DNA from: Mariannaea sp. PMI_226
Taxonomy: Eukaryota > Ascomycota > Sordariomycetes > Hypocreales > Nectriaceae
NCBI GenBank assembly: GCA_024336345.1
Contig: JANFOG010000008.1
Location: 868,001 to 932,000 of the forward strand
Length of the DNA: 64,000 bases
Direction: 5' to 3'
A program made the translations under genes and the position numbers. The notes under the pieces were generated by a model that searched no databases, had not been told where the DNA came from, and worked only from the letters and a program-made list of their open reading frames with translations. Shown here in pieces: positions 23,201-34,877 of the stretch; positions within the stretch are counted from its first letter, which is position 1; each line of letters opens with the position of its first letter.

Positions 23201-24435
23201 ATGGCGTTTACAATGCATTCCCACTCCGGGCAGTTTTGCCCGGGTCACGCAAAGGATCAATTGGAGGACATTCTCAAGCACGCTGTGTCAGTCGGTTACA
23301 AGACCATTGGGCTCACAGAGCATATGCCCCGGTATGAGGAGCGAGATTTGTACCCCGAGGAGGTAAGAATTGAACCACTTGCAATATCTTGAATGGCTAC
23401 GGGTTGCTTGCTTGGCTTTTTGTGAGCTATTTGCCATTGGACCAATATGCATTCCGCCAACCCCCCTCCCCCCCCAGCTTTTTCTTCTTTTTATCTTAAG
23501 ATCTTCAGACTGACAAACGTTTCATTCTTTTCGCTTCCCTCAGCTTGACGACCCTCAAGCCTCACTTGCCCAGCTCCCGCCTCGACACGATGCCTATCTC
23601 ATCGAGGCCCAGCGTCTGCAGCGTGAATACTCATCAAAGATTCACGTTCTGATAGGCTTCGAAGCAGAGTTCATTCGCCCTTCATTTGCTCCTCTGGTCC
23701 TTGCACTCGACGAGCACCCGGCTGTGGACTACTTCATCGGCAGTGTTCACCATGTCCACAGCGTGCCCATTGACTTCGACAAGGACATGTACCTGCAGGC
23801 AAAGTCGCTCAGTGGTGCCGGTTCCCCTGACCCGGGTACCGAAGAGAGGCTGTACGAGGACTATTACGATCTGCAGCACGACATGTTGACCCAGCTGAAG
23901 CCGAAGGTGGTAGGCCATTTCGATCTCATCCGCTTGTTGAGTGACGAGCCAGAGAGGGATGTGAGGCAGTGGCAAGGTGTCTGGGGGAAGATTGTGAGAA
24001 ACTTGAAGCTCGCTGCCGAGCAAGGGGGTTGGTTGGAAGTCAACAGCGCGGCTTTGCGGAAGGGACTTGCAGAGCCCTACCCAGGGAGGCATATTGCTGA
24101 AGTGAGTTTCCCCCTCTTCCTCTCAACTTCCTCTTAGGATACCGGCAAACAGCCGTGAGTGCATTAAGAGAGAAACATGCTAACGGGAGGACTGTTGTTC
24201 CTTGATCCAGGAGTGGCTCAAACTCGGTGGCAAGTTTACCTTTTCCGACGACAGTCACGGCATCGCTCAGGTGGCCACCAACTACTCCCGCACTGTCACC
24301 TATCTGGAGGATCTAGGCGTGAAGGAGGTATGGACGTACAAGCGGACAACGCATCCTGGTATTGTGGGCAATCAGAAGGTGGCGCTTGAAGAAGTTGCCA
24401 TTCCATTGACGGAGTTTCGGAAGACGTTTGGTTAA
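23201..24435 (+). CDS. his2: Histidinol-phosphatase, PHP family
   Basis: Removes phosphate from L-histidinol phosphate in the penultimate step family of histidine biosynthesis; cytosolic. Exons 23201-23362, 23544-24101 and 24211-24435 encode 314 residues. Metal-binding residues of the PHP fold are visible: H6-S-H8, E40-H41 in the TEHMPR motif, E94 in GFEAEF, H123/H124 in GSVHHVHS, H179-x-D181 in GHFDLIR, and D254/H256 in FSDDSHG. The complete set suggests an active enzyme. The ATG at 23201 is in strong context (ACCATGG) and starts directly before the MHSHSGQ motif, so no other start is possible. Introns use GTAAGA/CTCAG and GTGAGT/TCCAG. Confidence 0.94.
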
Positions 24436-24500
24436 TTTAGAAACAGGTTTTTTTTTTTTTAGACAAAAGAGGGATGATGCTCAGGCACACTTAAAGATGG

Positions 24501-24506
24501 AATAAA
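24501..24506 (+). terminator. Likely poly(A) signal of his2
   Basis: AATAAA 66 nt after the his2 stop codon; position and sequence fit a 3'-end signal. Confidence 0.5.
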
Positions 24507-27500
24507 GCAGAGGCAACTTTTTATACCCTCATTTCTTCGACTTACACTTGTGATAATATGCTGTGAACTAAACAACAGCAGCCACAGTTTAAAGCCAAGC
24601 TCGCCTTTAGACACTTCCGTTAAACTGGAGCAATAAGTCAATAAGATTAAACATAGCCATTGAAGAACGAAACTACGTTGGCATTGTTTTCAGAATTTTG
24701 CCCTTCTACAACTTGAAGAAGTTCAAGCGCAGACTGTAAATGCAGTCCTCTTTTGACGACGTTAGCCAGCATTACCCTATGTAGCCAAGTCCTAGTCTAA
24801 ATTTCGAGACTTTCGTCAATAACTCGGGGAGTGTAGAGTATCTTGTCCAACCCCTAGGCCGGGAAAATCCCAACAATATGGCGTCCTGCATATATGGGAG
24901 CTGAACAACAACCGGTAAAGATTGCCGCGCGGTTCAATGATTTGTTGGACTTAATTAATCCCGAAGAATACTAGGCTCGAGTGATGGACGTGTGAAGTGA
25001 ATAAGAACAAAGGGGCACTTTCCACGACCTACACGGCAGCACACCAAAAGTGAGGCGTGATAGTAAAAGTGTGTGTGTGTGCGTGTGTGATATGGGGGCT
25101 GTATTTTTACATACGATGCGGGTGAGTATTGAGGCCCGGCTCGACAGGGATCCAGGGTTTAGATTACAGGAATTTTCAAGGCTGAGAACTGCGACCAAGT
25201 TTTTTTTTCTTTTCTTTTTACTTTCTTCTTCCGCTCTTCTATTTTTTTTTCTTCTCTTTTCTTTCGCTATCTCCGAGCTGAAGGGCGGTGAAAGGGGACG
25301 CTGTTTACCCGGCTATCAAGGAACTGGGTACAAAGAAGGGCTCGGGCAAGAGGAGGAGGAGGAGGGAGAACGTCTTACATGACAATTTTGGAGGTGATCT
25401 GTGTGTATTGCGCCCAGGCGGGAGTTTGGTAACACAACAAGTCGTTTGAACCTTGCATCCTCCCCCAGCTTTTTCAAAATGAAGTAAAGGCACGGCCCGC
25501 GGGGATATTGATGAGCTGACGTGCCCCGCGCTTTGCTGAGGGCTCTGGTCCAAGTTTTCATGAGAGATAAAGAGCCCCCCCCGGAAGCAATTGGAACAAG
25601 GGCAGAAGCATGGGGCCAGAGAACAGGGAGCGAAACGAGCTGTTGGTTGCAACTCACACTTGGTCTTATCAAACAGGGATACCTCTCCCAGCTTTGAATG
25701 GTAATAATAGTTGGATGGCGTCAGGCGTAGACGGTGTAACGTATTGCAGGTAAACAAGATATCCTTGTGGCAGACAAGGGAGAACCCAAAAAAAAGGGCA
25801 TGTACTTCGTGGCCGTCTTTTCTTGTACAGGATATTACTCCGTGGTCAGCAAAGAAGCTTACTGGAACGGAACGGACGGGACGGGACATGGCGGGAAGGG
25901 TTTCTTCCCGGGTTTCCTAGCTGCGAATCCTTGTTCTTCTTTTTCCAGAGTAGAAATTCATGCAAGATTTTATTTTATTTTCTTTTCTTTTTAAAAAATT
26001 TGATCTGTTCCCGTCTGTGTCGTGGCGCTGACATGGATGGATACAACAATTGATGGTATTCGATGATGACGAGAGAAATGGGCGGTGAATAGCATTCAGG
26101 TGTACTGCATTAGATTTAACGTGGCCTGCATTGCAGCAGCAGGTGTAATGGAAAAAAAAAAAAACGTAAAAAGTATCAAGGGAACTTCAATGATGGCAGA
26201 CGGTGTAAGCGAACTCCTGAATCGCGATGAGCTCCTAGAGTCTTATCAGAGGCTGGTGGTGGTAACCCAAGATGCAAGGTTTCTTTTGAATGGAGACAAC
26301 CAGGTCAAGGATTCTTCTTTATTTTGTTTTTCATTCTACCTGATGATACCCTCTACCCCCTAATGACTTGGATCAAGTCATCAGAAACTAAAAAAAAAAG
26401 AAAAAGAAAAAAAAGGGCAAACCAAATGTGATAAATCCCACGGGCATGCACACATGGACAAGGACCCTGCGTTTACTCGGCTACGAGGTCCTTGGTTGTA
26501 CCGCCCACGTGCGACAGGGTTTGGCTGTGAGGCCTTTTTTTCTTCTTTTGAACAAAATCCTTTTTGGCTGACTGGCTCTTTGGGAGTGGTAATAACACGT
26601 CTTGGCTTTTATTTATTTTTTAGCAGATACTTGGAAGGGTTTATCCAAGGTTGTTTTGCTACCTGGGTACAGAACGTGATAGAGGGAGTGTCAGATGAAT
26701 GGGTGCCTTGAGTAAGCCCAAGGATATACGGGATAAAAACGCCCTCTACATTGTTGGTAGACTCTCGGGTTTGTGTATGGTCTGGTGGGTAGCTACATCA
26801 AAAGGTCCAATGTATCATATGATGCCTGCCTTTCTTGGGTAAAAAGATAAGATGGTTTCTTTACAGAATAGTAGCATCTGTATATGCAAGCATTATTTTT
26901 GTGCTACCGCGATCTAAAGACTGAGAAAGCCTGCTGGAATCAACCCATGAGAGTTGTATGTAAACTTATCTACAAGCTTTCTGAAACTGCCATACCCTCA
27001 AGTACCTGTCACTCTCCTGGAGGTACTCAAGTGATGCTTTCTTCTCTACACCCTTCCCCCCATGTCGTGCGTCGGATTTGATGATGATTGGGTAGTTTGC
27101 TTCGGATCGACGAGTTTTGCTTTTGCAGGCTTCACTTTGACTATCACCATCCCTGACACAACGATTTACTCATCCAAGATCTACCTCATGCCTACTCCAT
27201 CCACTTCATTCGTCAACAAGGAGAGCTCTGAAATGAAATGATTCTTTTATGCAGACCTTTACTGGTGAGCAAAGCAAAGCAAAGCAAGTAATTAGAAGGA
27301 ATTACGCCTAGTTCCTGAGGGTGGCCATTAGGAGGCCAGATCCAAGATCGAAAACGGACCATCCCGACCGCCTCGCAAAAACCGCACCAAGCTTCTTTCG
27401 TCGACCGAACCTGTGTCAGTCGATTCATCCTTCCGACGGGAGACCCCCATCCTTCACCTTGAGCTCCATACTGTGTGTATTGTGTATCGTAGTCTACATG

Positions 27501-29325
27501 ATGTAGTGGCGTCGGTGATTGTTCTGATGGCTCGTCAAGTTTGTCAAGTCTCGTCGTCTGACTGATGTCAAATCCAATCTCAAAAGGTGCATACGCTTGC
27601 CTCCCCTTGCACGTTCTGGAACTATTCACCTTGAAATATCCCCGACCCTCTTTGGCAGCCTCATGCTCATGCTCCGAGACACAAACTTGTTATTCCCACG
27701 CAGCAAAGACTTTTGTCAGGCGACCAAATCCCAACAAACCCAGCCTCAAAGCTAACGTTTTCCATCACCCCCAGCGCCTCTGCAGCCAATGACAAGCTAT
27801 CCGCCGGCTTCATCAGTACCCCCCCCCAACTTCGTCAGCAGATACCATCGGTCTCTGCCCTGCTGATGCCTTTTCACTGAGATACCACTATGTATTATTA
27901 TTAGTTGATCAAACAGGGACATCTTCTCTCTCATACCGACTGACAGAGGCAAGAAAAGCCGAGCCTAGCGGAATCTCAACATGTCACTGAATTATATGGA
28001 TTTGCGCTGAGAAGACATCCCATGCAACTGCTGCGTACAACTTACACACTCTATATCCATCCCGCGAACCCCCCCCCTTCCCCCAAATTGGCACATTGCG
28101 TTGTATCCTGATTACCTATGCATGAATTAAATACTTTTAGTGCTGTTGTCAATGGGCCGGGTTGCTCTGCCCTCAGTCTTACAAATATCTCCATGTTCTG
28201 GGCATGCATCGATTTGGGTTATCATAATCTCCGAGGACAGGACACCAAACGGTGTGCATGGTCATCTCATTGAAAAATAATTTAAATAAGAAAAACACTT
28301 TAAACTGCTTATATACGGGAGATGAACGATGCATGGGACCATGGCTGAAAGAATTTGGTGTCGAGATTAAGATCAAGGGGAGTAGGGGAGTGATTGCGGA
28401 TGCACTGCCCTTGCATCAGAACGCCACAACCCGAGCCCATCCTGGCATTTGACATTTGCCGAGTTCTGAGACGTCCAAAAAAAAGATCCTGCATTTCATA
28501 TTCACCGCCAAATGTACAGAGTACGGATACCCGGGGGGGGGGGAAGAGGGTTGTGAAATTATGCATTGAGGGAATATGGGAAATTGCCCACCCGTCAGGC
28601 TCTATTGTGAGACAAGCCACTGTACTTACGTCGATGCCCAACTTTGCAGCTTTGTCTCCCTGCCTGTAATAGTAGAGAGTACTGGGACGTGTGGGAGCGA
28701 GTACATTGTAAATCAGTGATCGACGAATGCGTGCCCCACGACAAAGGAGGGACCCTCAGCAAACTATTCTGCAATGTACATGGTGCTAAAGCATGTCTAG
28801 ACTTTGTCGTTATGGGGGAGGTTTTTTTTTTTTTTTTTCCCTCCACGAGGGAATAAAAGTCAAATAAACTCGGATACGTAAAAAGCAAAAAAGAAGGGAA
28901 AAAAAAAGAGAATGAGAGAGAGAGAAACTGGGGAGGGTTTGACAAATAGGTAGACCACCATGTACTCTTCAACTTGGGCTATTGTGCAAAAATTGGGGGC
29001 ATGTCACGTACAAGGGACTCTAAAAAAAAGAAGAAGAATTAGAAGAAAACAGAAGCAAAACGTGGAACACCCCATGTTCGGGTTGACAAATGCCTGTGGT
29101 TGGCACTACACCAATCAGACATGTGGCTTTACACTCGAGTCAAGAAGGCCGTCAGTCTCCGAACTGGGTGTCGTGCATCCCGAGTTTTTGTCGGAGCTGG
29201 CGTCCATGGCTTCGGTACCATGTCCAGGTTTGTACCGCCACAGGTACGCGCTGGCTCTGTCCACATAGTACTGTGTACGTACAGATTACAGTGCTCCATG
29301 ACTTCCCACAGCGAGATAGGTGAGT

Positions 29326-29346
29326 AGGTAGGTACCTTACCTACCT
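29326..29346. repeat. Perfect inverted repeat with 9-bp arms
   Basis: AGGTAGGTA (29326-29334) and its exact complement TACCTACCT (29338-29346) flank the spacer CCT. It could extrude as a hairpin or form a dyad protein site. It lies just before the CT-rich leader of preg. Confidence 0.85.
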
Positions 29347-29359
29347 GACTTCGGGGGGG

Positions 29360-30695
29360 TTGACTCGGTTCCTCCCTCCCCTCTCTCACTCCCCCTCTCC
29401 TCTCCTCTCCTCCCCTCTCCCCTCCCATCACTCCTCCCCCCCACCCGCCACCAATCGCCACCACCACCATCAGCTATTTTACCCCTCCACTGACAGCCAA
29501 AGCACAAGCACCTACCAACAACTGCCTATCGAGGAGCTAGAAGAGTACCGGTGGGCTGGAAGCTGTCCAGTACTCGTGGCGCTACGTACCCACGAGGGGC
29601 CGCACGGAGACGACGAGGGGCGGCATTTGCGTCTCATCCCCCTCAACTCATCGATCTGGCGGGCCACTCTCCACTGAGCCACTCACCACCATCTCGCTCA
29701 ACGACCGCCCACTGGTCAACCACTCACCAGCAGCAGCAGCAGCACCTGCACACAGCACCCAGCATCAGGCTGACCGACCCCGACAGACACCTTTGGAGCG
29801 TTTGCTTGCTGGCTTCCATTCCTCTCCATCTGCTCAGCGGCTCTTTTATTCCTTCTTATGCTTTTCTTCCACTCGGAATTTTGAGACTCGCTCTGCTGTT
29901 GCTGTTGCTGTTGCGGTTGCTGCTAACTGATACTGCTACTTCTTGCCGCTGCTTCTGCTTCTGCTTCTGCTTATTCTTTTATCCCAAAACTCCCTTCTCC
30001 CTCCCTCGGTCTCTCGGTATCTCCTCGTCTCCCTCCGCCTCTCTCCCTTTCCCTTAGTTTACTCTCTTTTGCCCCCCCTCTCCGCCTGTCGCCTCCACTA
30101 CCTTCTACCTTCTACAGTAATTCATCTCTCTCCCTCCCTCTCCCTCTCTCTTTTCTCCCCCCTTGGCCATAGTAATTTTTTTTGGGGGGGACGACTGAAG
30201 CAAGCCAAGTCTCATCCTTTATCTCCACCGGGACCCTTCCTTTCCCTCTTTACCCCCCTGCTACTTCGTCCGCTTTCCAACTTTCCCCTCCGAGTCCGCC
30301 TCCACCGAGATTCCATCTCAAACCCCTCCATTCGACCTTCGTCTTGGGTGTCACTTTCGTCATCGTGCTCCCTCTTCCCTCCTTCCATCCCCTCCCAACA
30401 CAAGGTGCCTGTGCATCTATTCCCTCCCCTTGTTGGAAAACCACCCCGCACCTATTACGTCAAATAATTTCTTCCATTACTTGGGGCCTCCTGTCTATCT
30501 TTTTCGCGCGCCTTCTCTCCCTCGATTTACCCGCTTGCAGCCGCTCGAATTTGTTGACCAACACTTTAAACACAAACCTCTCGATCACCACCACCAACGC
30601 GACTGATAGATCCCCCCTCTACTATCTCAACAACACTTCATCATCATTATTACGCTTCTCTCTCTACGAAATTTCCCCTAGCCGCTTGCGATGTT
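29360..30695 (+). promoter_or_regulatory. CT-rich promoter and leader of the preg gene
   Basis: About 1.3 kb, mostly pyrimidine on the plus strand, with CAGCAGCAG and GCTGTTGCTG stretches near 29730 and 29900. Low-complexity open frames run through it on both strands but encode only Ser/Pro/Leu-rich sequence without domains. It probably contains the transcription start and a long 5'UTR. A five-codon uORF ends inside the main coding region. Confidence 0.5.
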
Positions 30696-30708
30696 ATGGC
30701 CGCTGTGA
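30691..30708 (+). promoter_or_regulatory. Minimal uORF overlapping the preg start codon
   Basis: An ATG at 30691 opens the frame M-L-W-P-L-stop, ending at TGA 30706-30708. The main ATG at 30696 lies inside it in another frame. Both ATGs have G at -3; only the main one has G at +4. A scanning ribosome meets the uORF first, so leaky scanning would set the protein level. Confidence 0.6.
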
Positions 30709-32301
30709 TCGGTGACTTCGTCTCGGATTCCTCCCGCTTTCATACCATGATAGCGAATCCTTCTATTCAGCATCAACATCAACATTCTCACGACACCCCC
30801 TCGTCTTATCGCTCTGCCAGTAAGTCGCGACATTCCACAACACTAAGAGCTCAACTCCCCGATCCTTCCTCCGAATACTCCAAAAACTCCTATACCACCA
30901 CCGCCTCCGTGTCAGCATCAACGTCAGCGTCGACGTCAGCGTCGACCCCGGTGCCTGGCACCGTGTCTGGGAGCCACGCTGCTGCCCACCTGCCTGTCAC
31001 TGGCGGCGCGTCGAGATTCCCCTCCCCGCCACCATCCTCATCGCCAACCGTCGTCACTGGTATTGCTACCGTCGATAATGGGAAGAGATCGTCTATGGCA
31101 TCTGACGCGAGGGACTCAGTCCCAATAGGTCACGCTCCGTCCTCCGGCCCAGCCCCCGCTGTCGCTACCGACGCTGCCTCTGCTACCGCTACCACTTCTA
31201 CCGTCACCACCGCCGTGGCTCAACAACCGTCTCCTTCATCCGATGACTTCCAAATACCCAACCCTTCTTATCCTCTCGCTCCCGGTGGCGCACCCCAACC
31301 TTCCCAGACGGTGATTCACATTCGAGATCTCGCACACATCCAGAGCCTGGCCAGTGCCGATCTTCTATTTGGAAATGGGTCCGGCATCCTTAATGACCCC
31401 CCCCTGCAGCAGATGAAATATGAGATCAGCGGCATGCCCATCGGTGACATAATTGAGATGGTTGCGGCCTTATTGACCAAGATAACAACCACCAATGACC
31501 TGCAACATGACGCCATGCAGCGTAATGTTGCCCACCAACAGCAGGCCAATCAGTCAAGCGAGTCAATGGGCAGTTCCATTTCTGCGCTTAACCACTCCGT
31601 CCTGGCATTTCATGGCAAGAATGTCCCTGCCATTACCATCCTCAGCTATCTCTCTAGAATACACAAGTACTGCCCAACCACGTACGAGGTGTTTCTCAGC
31701 CTGCTGGTCTACTTTGATCGCATGACCGAGCGGGTCAACGACATGGTAACCAAGAGCGAAGACGCACGACGGCAGAATGAGCCTCGCAACTCAGCTTCGT
31801 CCACTCAACGGGACACGCACATGCACGATGATGACTCGAACGATAGCGATTCGGATCTCGCCGATGACGATGACGAGGAAATGGAGGAGCAATCCAGTAG
31901 TAGGCCAAGTCGTCAGAGCAGTATACGGGGGACCTCAACCTCAAGGGATCTAACTGCATCCACCTATTTTGTCGTCGACAGCTTTAATATTCACCGATTG
32001 ATAATATCCGGCGTGACATGCGCCAGTAAATTCTTCTCTGATGTTTTCTACACGAACTCGAGATATGCCAAGGTATGAACTATCATTATCCAACTGGAAT
32101 CATTTACATGCTCACTGTTCTTATCAGGTTGGTGGCCTTCCTCTTGTCGAACTCAATCACCTTGAGCTTCAATTCCTCCTCCTCAACGACTTCCGACTTG
32201 CCGTTCCAGTGGAAGACCTGGAAGCGTATGCAACCATGCTGGTTGAATTTTACGCACGAGAGGTGGTAGCCAAGAAGTCAGGAACTGGGATCAACGAGTA
32301 A
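30696..32301 (+). CDS. preg: PREG/Pho80-type cyclin
   Basis: Cyclin of the PHO80 class; such proteins bind a Pho85-type kinase and, in Neurospora, PREG restrains the phosphate regulator NUC-1. Exons 30696-32072 and 32128-32301 encode 516 residues. The first 200 residues are Ser/Thr/Ala/Pro-rich and disordered. The cyclin box begins near residue 300 (NVPAITILSYLSRIHKYC), is interrupted at about 345-415 by a disordered insert with an acidic run (about 377-400), and resumes with FNIHRLIISGVTCASKFFSD and a segment around LNHLELQFLLLNDF. The insert inside the box is usual in filamentous PHO80 homologues. The intron (GTATGA/TATCAG) splits the box. A PCL6/7-type cyclin is the alternative; the frame and the fold are clear. 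An AATAAA overlaps the stop codon. Confidence 0.82.
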
Positions 32302-33756
32302 ATAAACCTGCGAGGACGACAAATGTCCACAAACCTAACAGGGCCAACCAACTCTTAGCTTGAACGCCTGCGGATAGTAATAACTGCCCGTGGTACCGAC
32401 CATACTGCGGCAATTGCTAGGCTTGATTGACCGCTTGCCTAGATTTTGGATTCAACCCAACCGTGGTGAAACATTCCCGGTTGATAGTTTCAAGGCTCTC
32501 CTTGAGCCTGGCAAAATCTCGTCAACACGGTGTTCTTTCTGATCCTGAGTGATTATTTAATTTTTTTTACTCCAACTTTTTGGTTCCTCGCCTTGTCTAC
32601 AATTAGACGCGCGGCCTTGTTTGGAGGGGGATAAAGCGAGCCAAGGGAACCCGAGATGACGAGCTGGAAATCCTCGTCTGAGCAACGCGTACCAGACGAC
32701 TTGTACGAGTGAAGGAGACGATACTTGTTCTTCTTTTTAACGACACGCCATGACAAGCATAATCGCCAAAGACATAAAGGGAAATGAGCTGTGGTCGGCC
32801 TGCCACAATGAATCTGTTTTTTTTCTTCTTGCGTTTTTATTTCTCACTTCATGCCAACAATTTCTAAGAGACAAACAGCGACAACAGACATCGTTTTGTT
32901 TCTTCCTTTTCTAACCCCACCGTGTTTTGCTCTCATCTTTTTCTGCTTCTCTTTTTCTTCTTTCTGATTAGACTGGAAATGCTTGGGGCAAACGAGGCCG
33001 GGTGGCGGAGGGTATATTTGGGTGGTAGGCGGACGGAACAAGGGAAAGAGAAAGACCTTTTCCCCCTAGAAGGGGAGAGTGTCCCAAAGAAATATTTTAT
33101 ATCTTCCTAACATTTTCACGAATGTGCATTGGCGTTGGATGGCGTTCTGGTAAAGAAGGCATCATATTATTTCTACTCTTTGATTTTTTCTTTCTTCCTG
33201 CCGTATTTCTTTCTCCCCTTTTTTTTGTTTGTTTGGTTCTTTTGCTAGTGCCGAGCTTCTAAACCAAGACCACATGGTCATGATAGACAAAGATTGGACT
33301 GGACTACTCAGGGTGTTAATCTATTTCGGTACGTTTCACTTGTGTGCGTGAGGAAATCCTGCACTTGTAGTCTCGTGATGCAAGAGATGTTCCTTTTTTT
33401 CCATCCCACCGGCTACGACCATCAAGTATATAAAAGGAAAGTATGTGTGGCGTAAAGAAACTAAAATTTCGTCGAAACTGATAATCGGACTCGCTGCTCA
33501 TTCTCTGACATTGATAAAATTATAAGGCCCAAGTATCATTTGCCTGTGATCATTCATCCTCATTTCCGCAGCACACCCAAGACCACATCATTCGTTGAAC
33601 GCCTAGAGTAAAAAAAAAGAAAAGCTATAGGTCATTATCCAGATCTGAATTTGGAACAGTTTTGCCCACACCGCATAACACAAAAATTGAAAACAAAAGA
33701 AAATAATAAAAAGGAATGGAGGAATTATTCCAATTCAAGAAAAAATGACGGGCAAA
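32302..33756. other. Convergent gap between preg and the ADC-like gene
   Basis: About 1.45 kb between two 3' ends, AT-rich with many T runs on the plus strand. I see no gene; both 3'UTRs are expected here. Confidence 0.6.
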
Positions 33757-34877
33757 TCAAAGGTTTGACCTAGGAGGATCCCACGTCTCTTCACACTCTA
33801 AGAAGTCAACTTGAGCATTTTCCATCTTAATACCATATTGCCAGCGCCCGAGGCCAGGCCAGAAGTTTTCATGCTCCCCAGTTAGTTTGCCCTCAACATC
33901 CCGGTGCTGGGCAATATCAAAAGAGCCCACCATTGAACGTGAACTATACTGCTGAGGAACAATCGAACACCAGCGGTCAGTGCCGGGCAGCTCTCCTTGA
34001 CTCCCATTGCCTCGGGGCAAGGGTGGGAGGGCGAGGGTGGTACTGATACCGAGGAAGTTGATCCAGGTCGTGGCTAGAGGGAAAGAGGGAGCAAAGCGCC
34101 AGGGCTTATAAGTTGCCTGGAAGAAAGGGACGGTGCTGGGGTTGGCTTCAGTTTCGTCGCTGGTGGTGTCATGAGGATACACCTTCACCGACGTAGAGCC
34201 GTCCGGATTGTCTGTCCAGTCGAAACGGGCAAGATGCTTCGGAACATTCCAGTCTTGATATCGTTAGCATGTATACAGTAATAGAGGTGCCAATAATTAC
34301 GGAAAAGGAAAAGGAAAGAGAAGAGGAGAAAGGTGAGCAAGAACATACTCAAGCGGCCATTGTAGCAAGTGTGCTTCTGAGAGACATAGATCCTCGTAAT
34401 TCTAACATCACGCTTCTTTCGCCTCCTGCCCTGAGCATCCTCACGCACATACTCGAAGCTACCAGGGACGACGATGAGTTCATCGTAGGGGCCGACAGGA
34501 GACTCTGAATAACGGAGGATCTGCACCATGGATAGCCCGCCGACTGGGGTTCCGGTGGAAGCGGCAGCGTATTCTGAGCGGCTTTCAAGAGGAGAATAGG
34601 CGTGAGACGGGAGGCCGTTTTTCAGTGAGGCTTTCGTAGCCCACCAGGCGAAGAAATAGACATCGCCGCGAAGGGTCCATGGCGAAGGCACAGCGGGAAT
34701 GGGTTCTGGTCCGTTGCTTGAAGTGGCGGCGTTGTTGGCGGCCGCTGTTGATGGTGATGGAGCGGGAGTCGAAAGAAGGTCTGGTCTGAGCGAGTTGTTG
34801 ACGGTGTCGCCTGAAGCGTCTGTGGCGGCGGCGCTGTCTTTGGGCGCCTCCGTTGAGGAAGAAGAAGTTGGATTCAT
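33757..34877 (-). CDS. Acetoacetate-decarboxylase-fold protein
   Basis: Two exons, 34349-34877 and 33757-34253, encode 341 residues. After about 65 low-complexity Ser/Ala/Thr residues comes a domain with PWTLRGDVYFFAWW and GGLSMVQILRYSESPVGPYDE, which resembles fungal members of the acetoacetate decarboxylase-like superfamily. Those members are mostly uncharacterised, so no substrate is assigned. The intron (GTATGT donor, TCAAG acceptor, GCTAAC branch point) keeps the frame. An in-frame upstream ATG at 34943 would add 22 hydrophobic-leaning residues; I prefer 34877 but the choice is open. No signal peptide is clear from the chosen start. The family call rests on general resemblance, without a verified catalytic lysine. 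Confidence 0.72.

Larger units (their letters stand above)
24436..29359. other. Gene-poor gap between his2 and the preg leader
   Basis: About 4.9 kb with no recognisable gene. It holds a GT run at 25069-25089, several poly(C) runs near 27823 and 28068, a G11 run at 28533-28543 and a T16-type run near 28822. A 21-bp inverted repeat of TAGGTA words closes it at 29326-29346. Minus-strand open frames at 25305-25889 and 27213-27629 show no domain and were not accepted. Confidence 0.5.

Noticed and set aside
25305..25889. 194-codon minus-strand frame
   Set aside because: Composition looks random, no domain or signal peptide is seen, and its downstream end is a run of leucine and serine from AG-rich DNA.
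29551..30715. Several long plus-strand frames before preg
   Set aside because: All arise from the pyrimidine-rich leader and are open in more than one phase at once.
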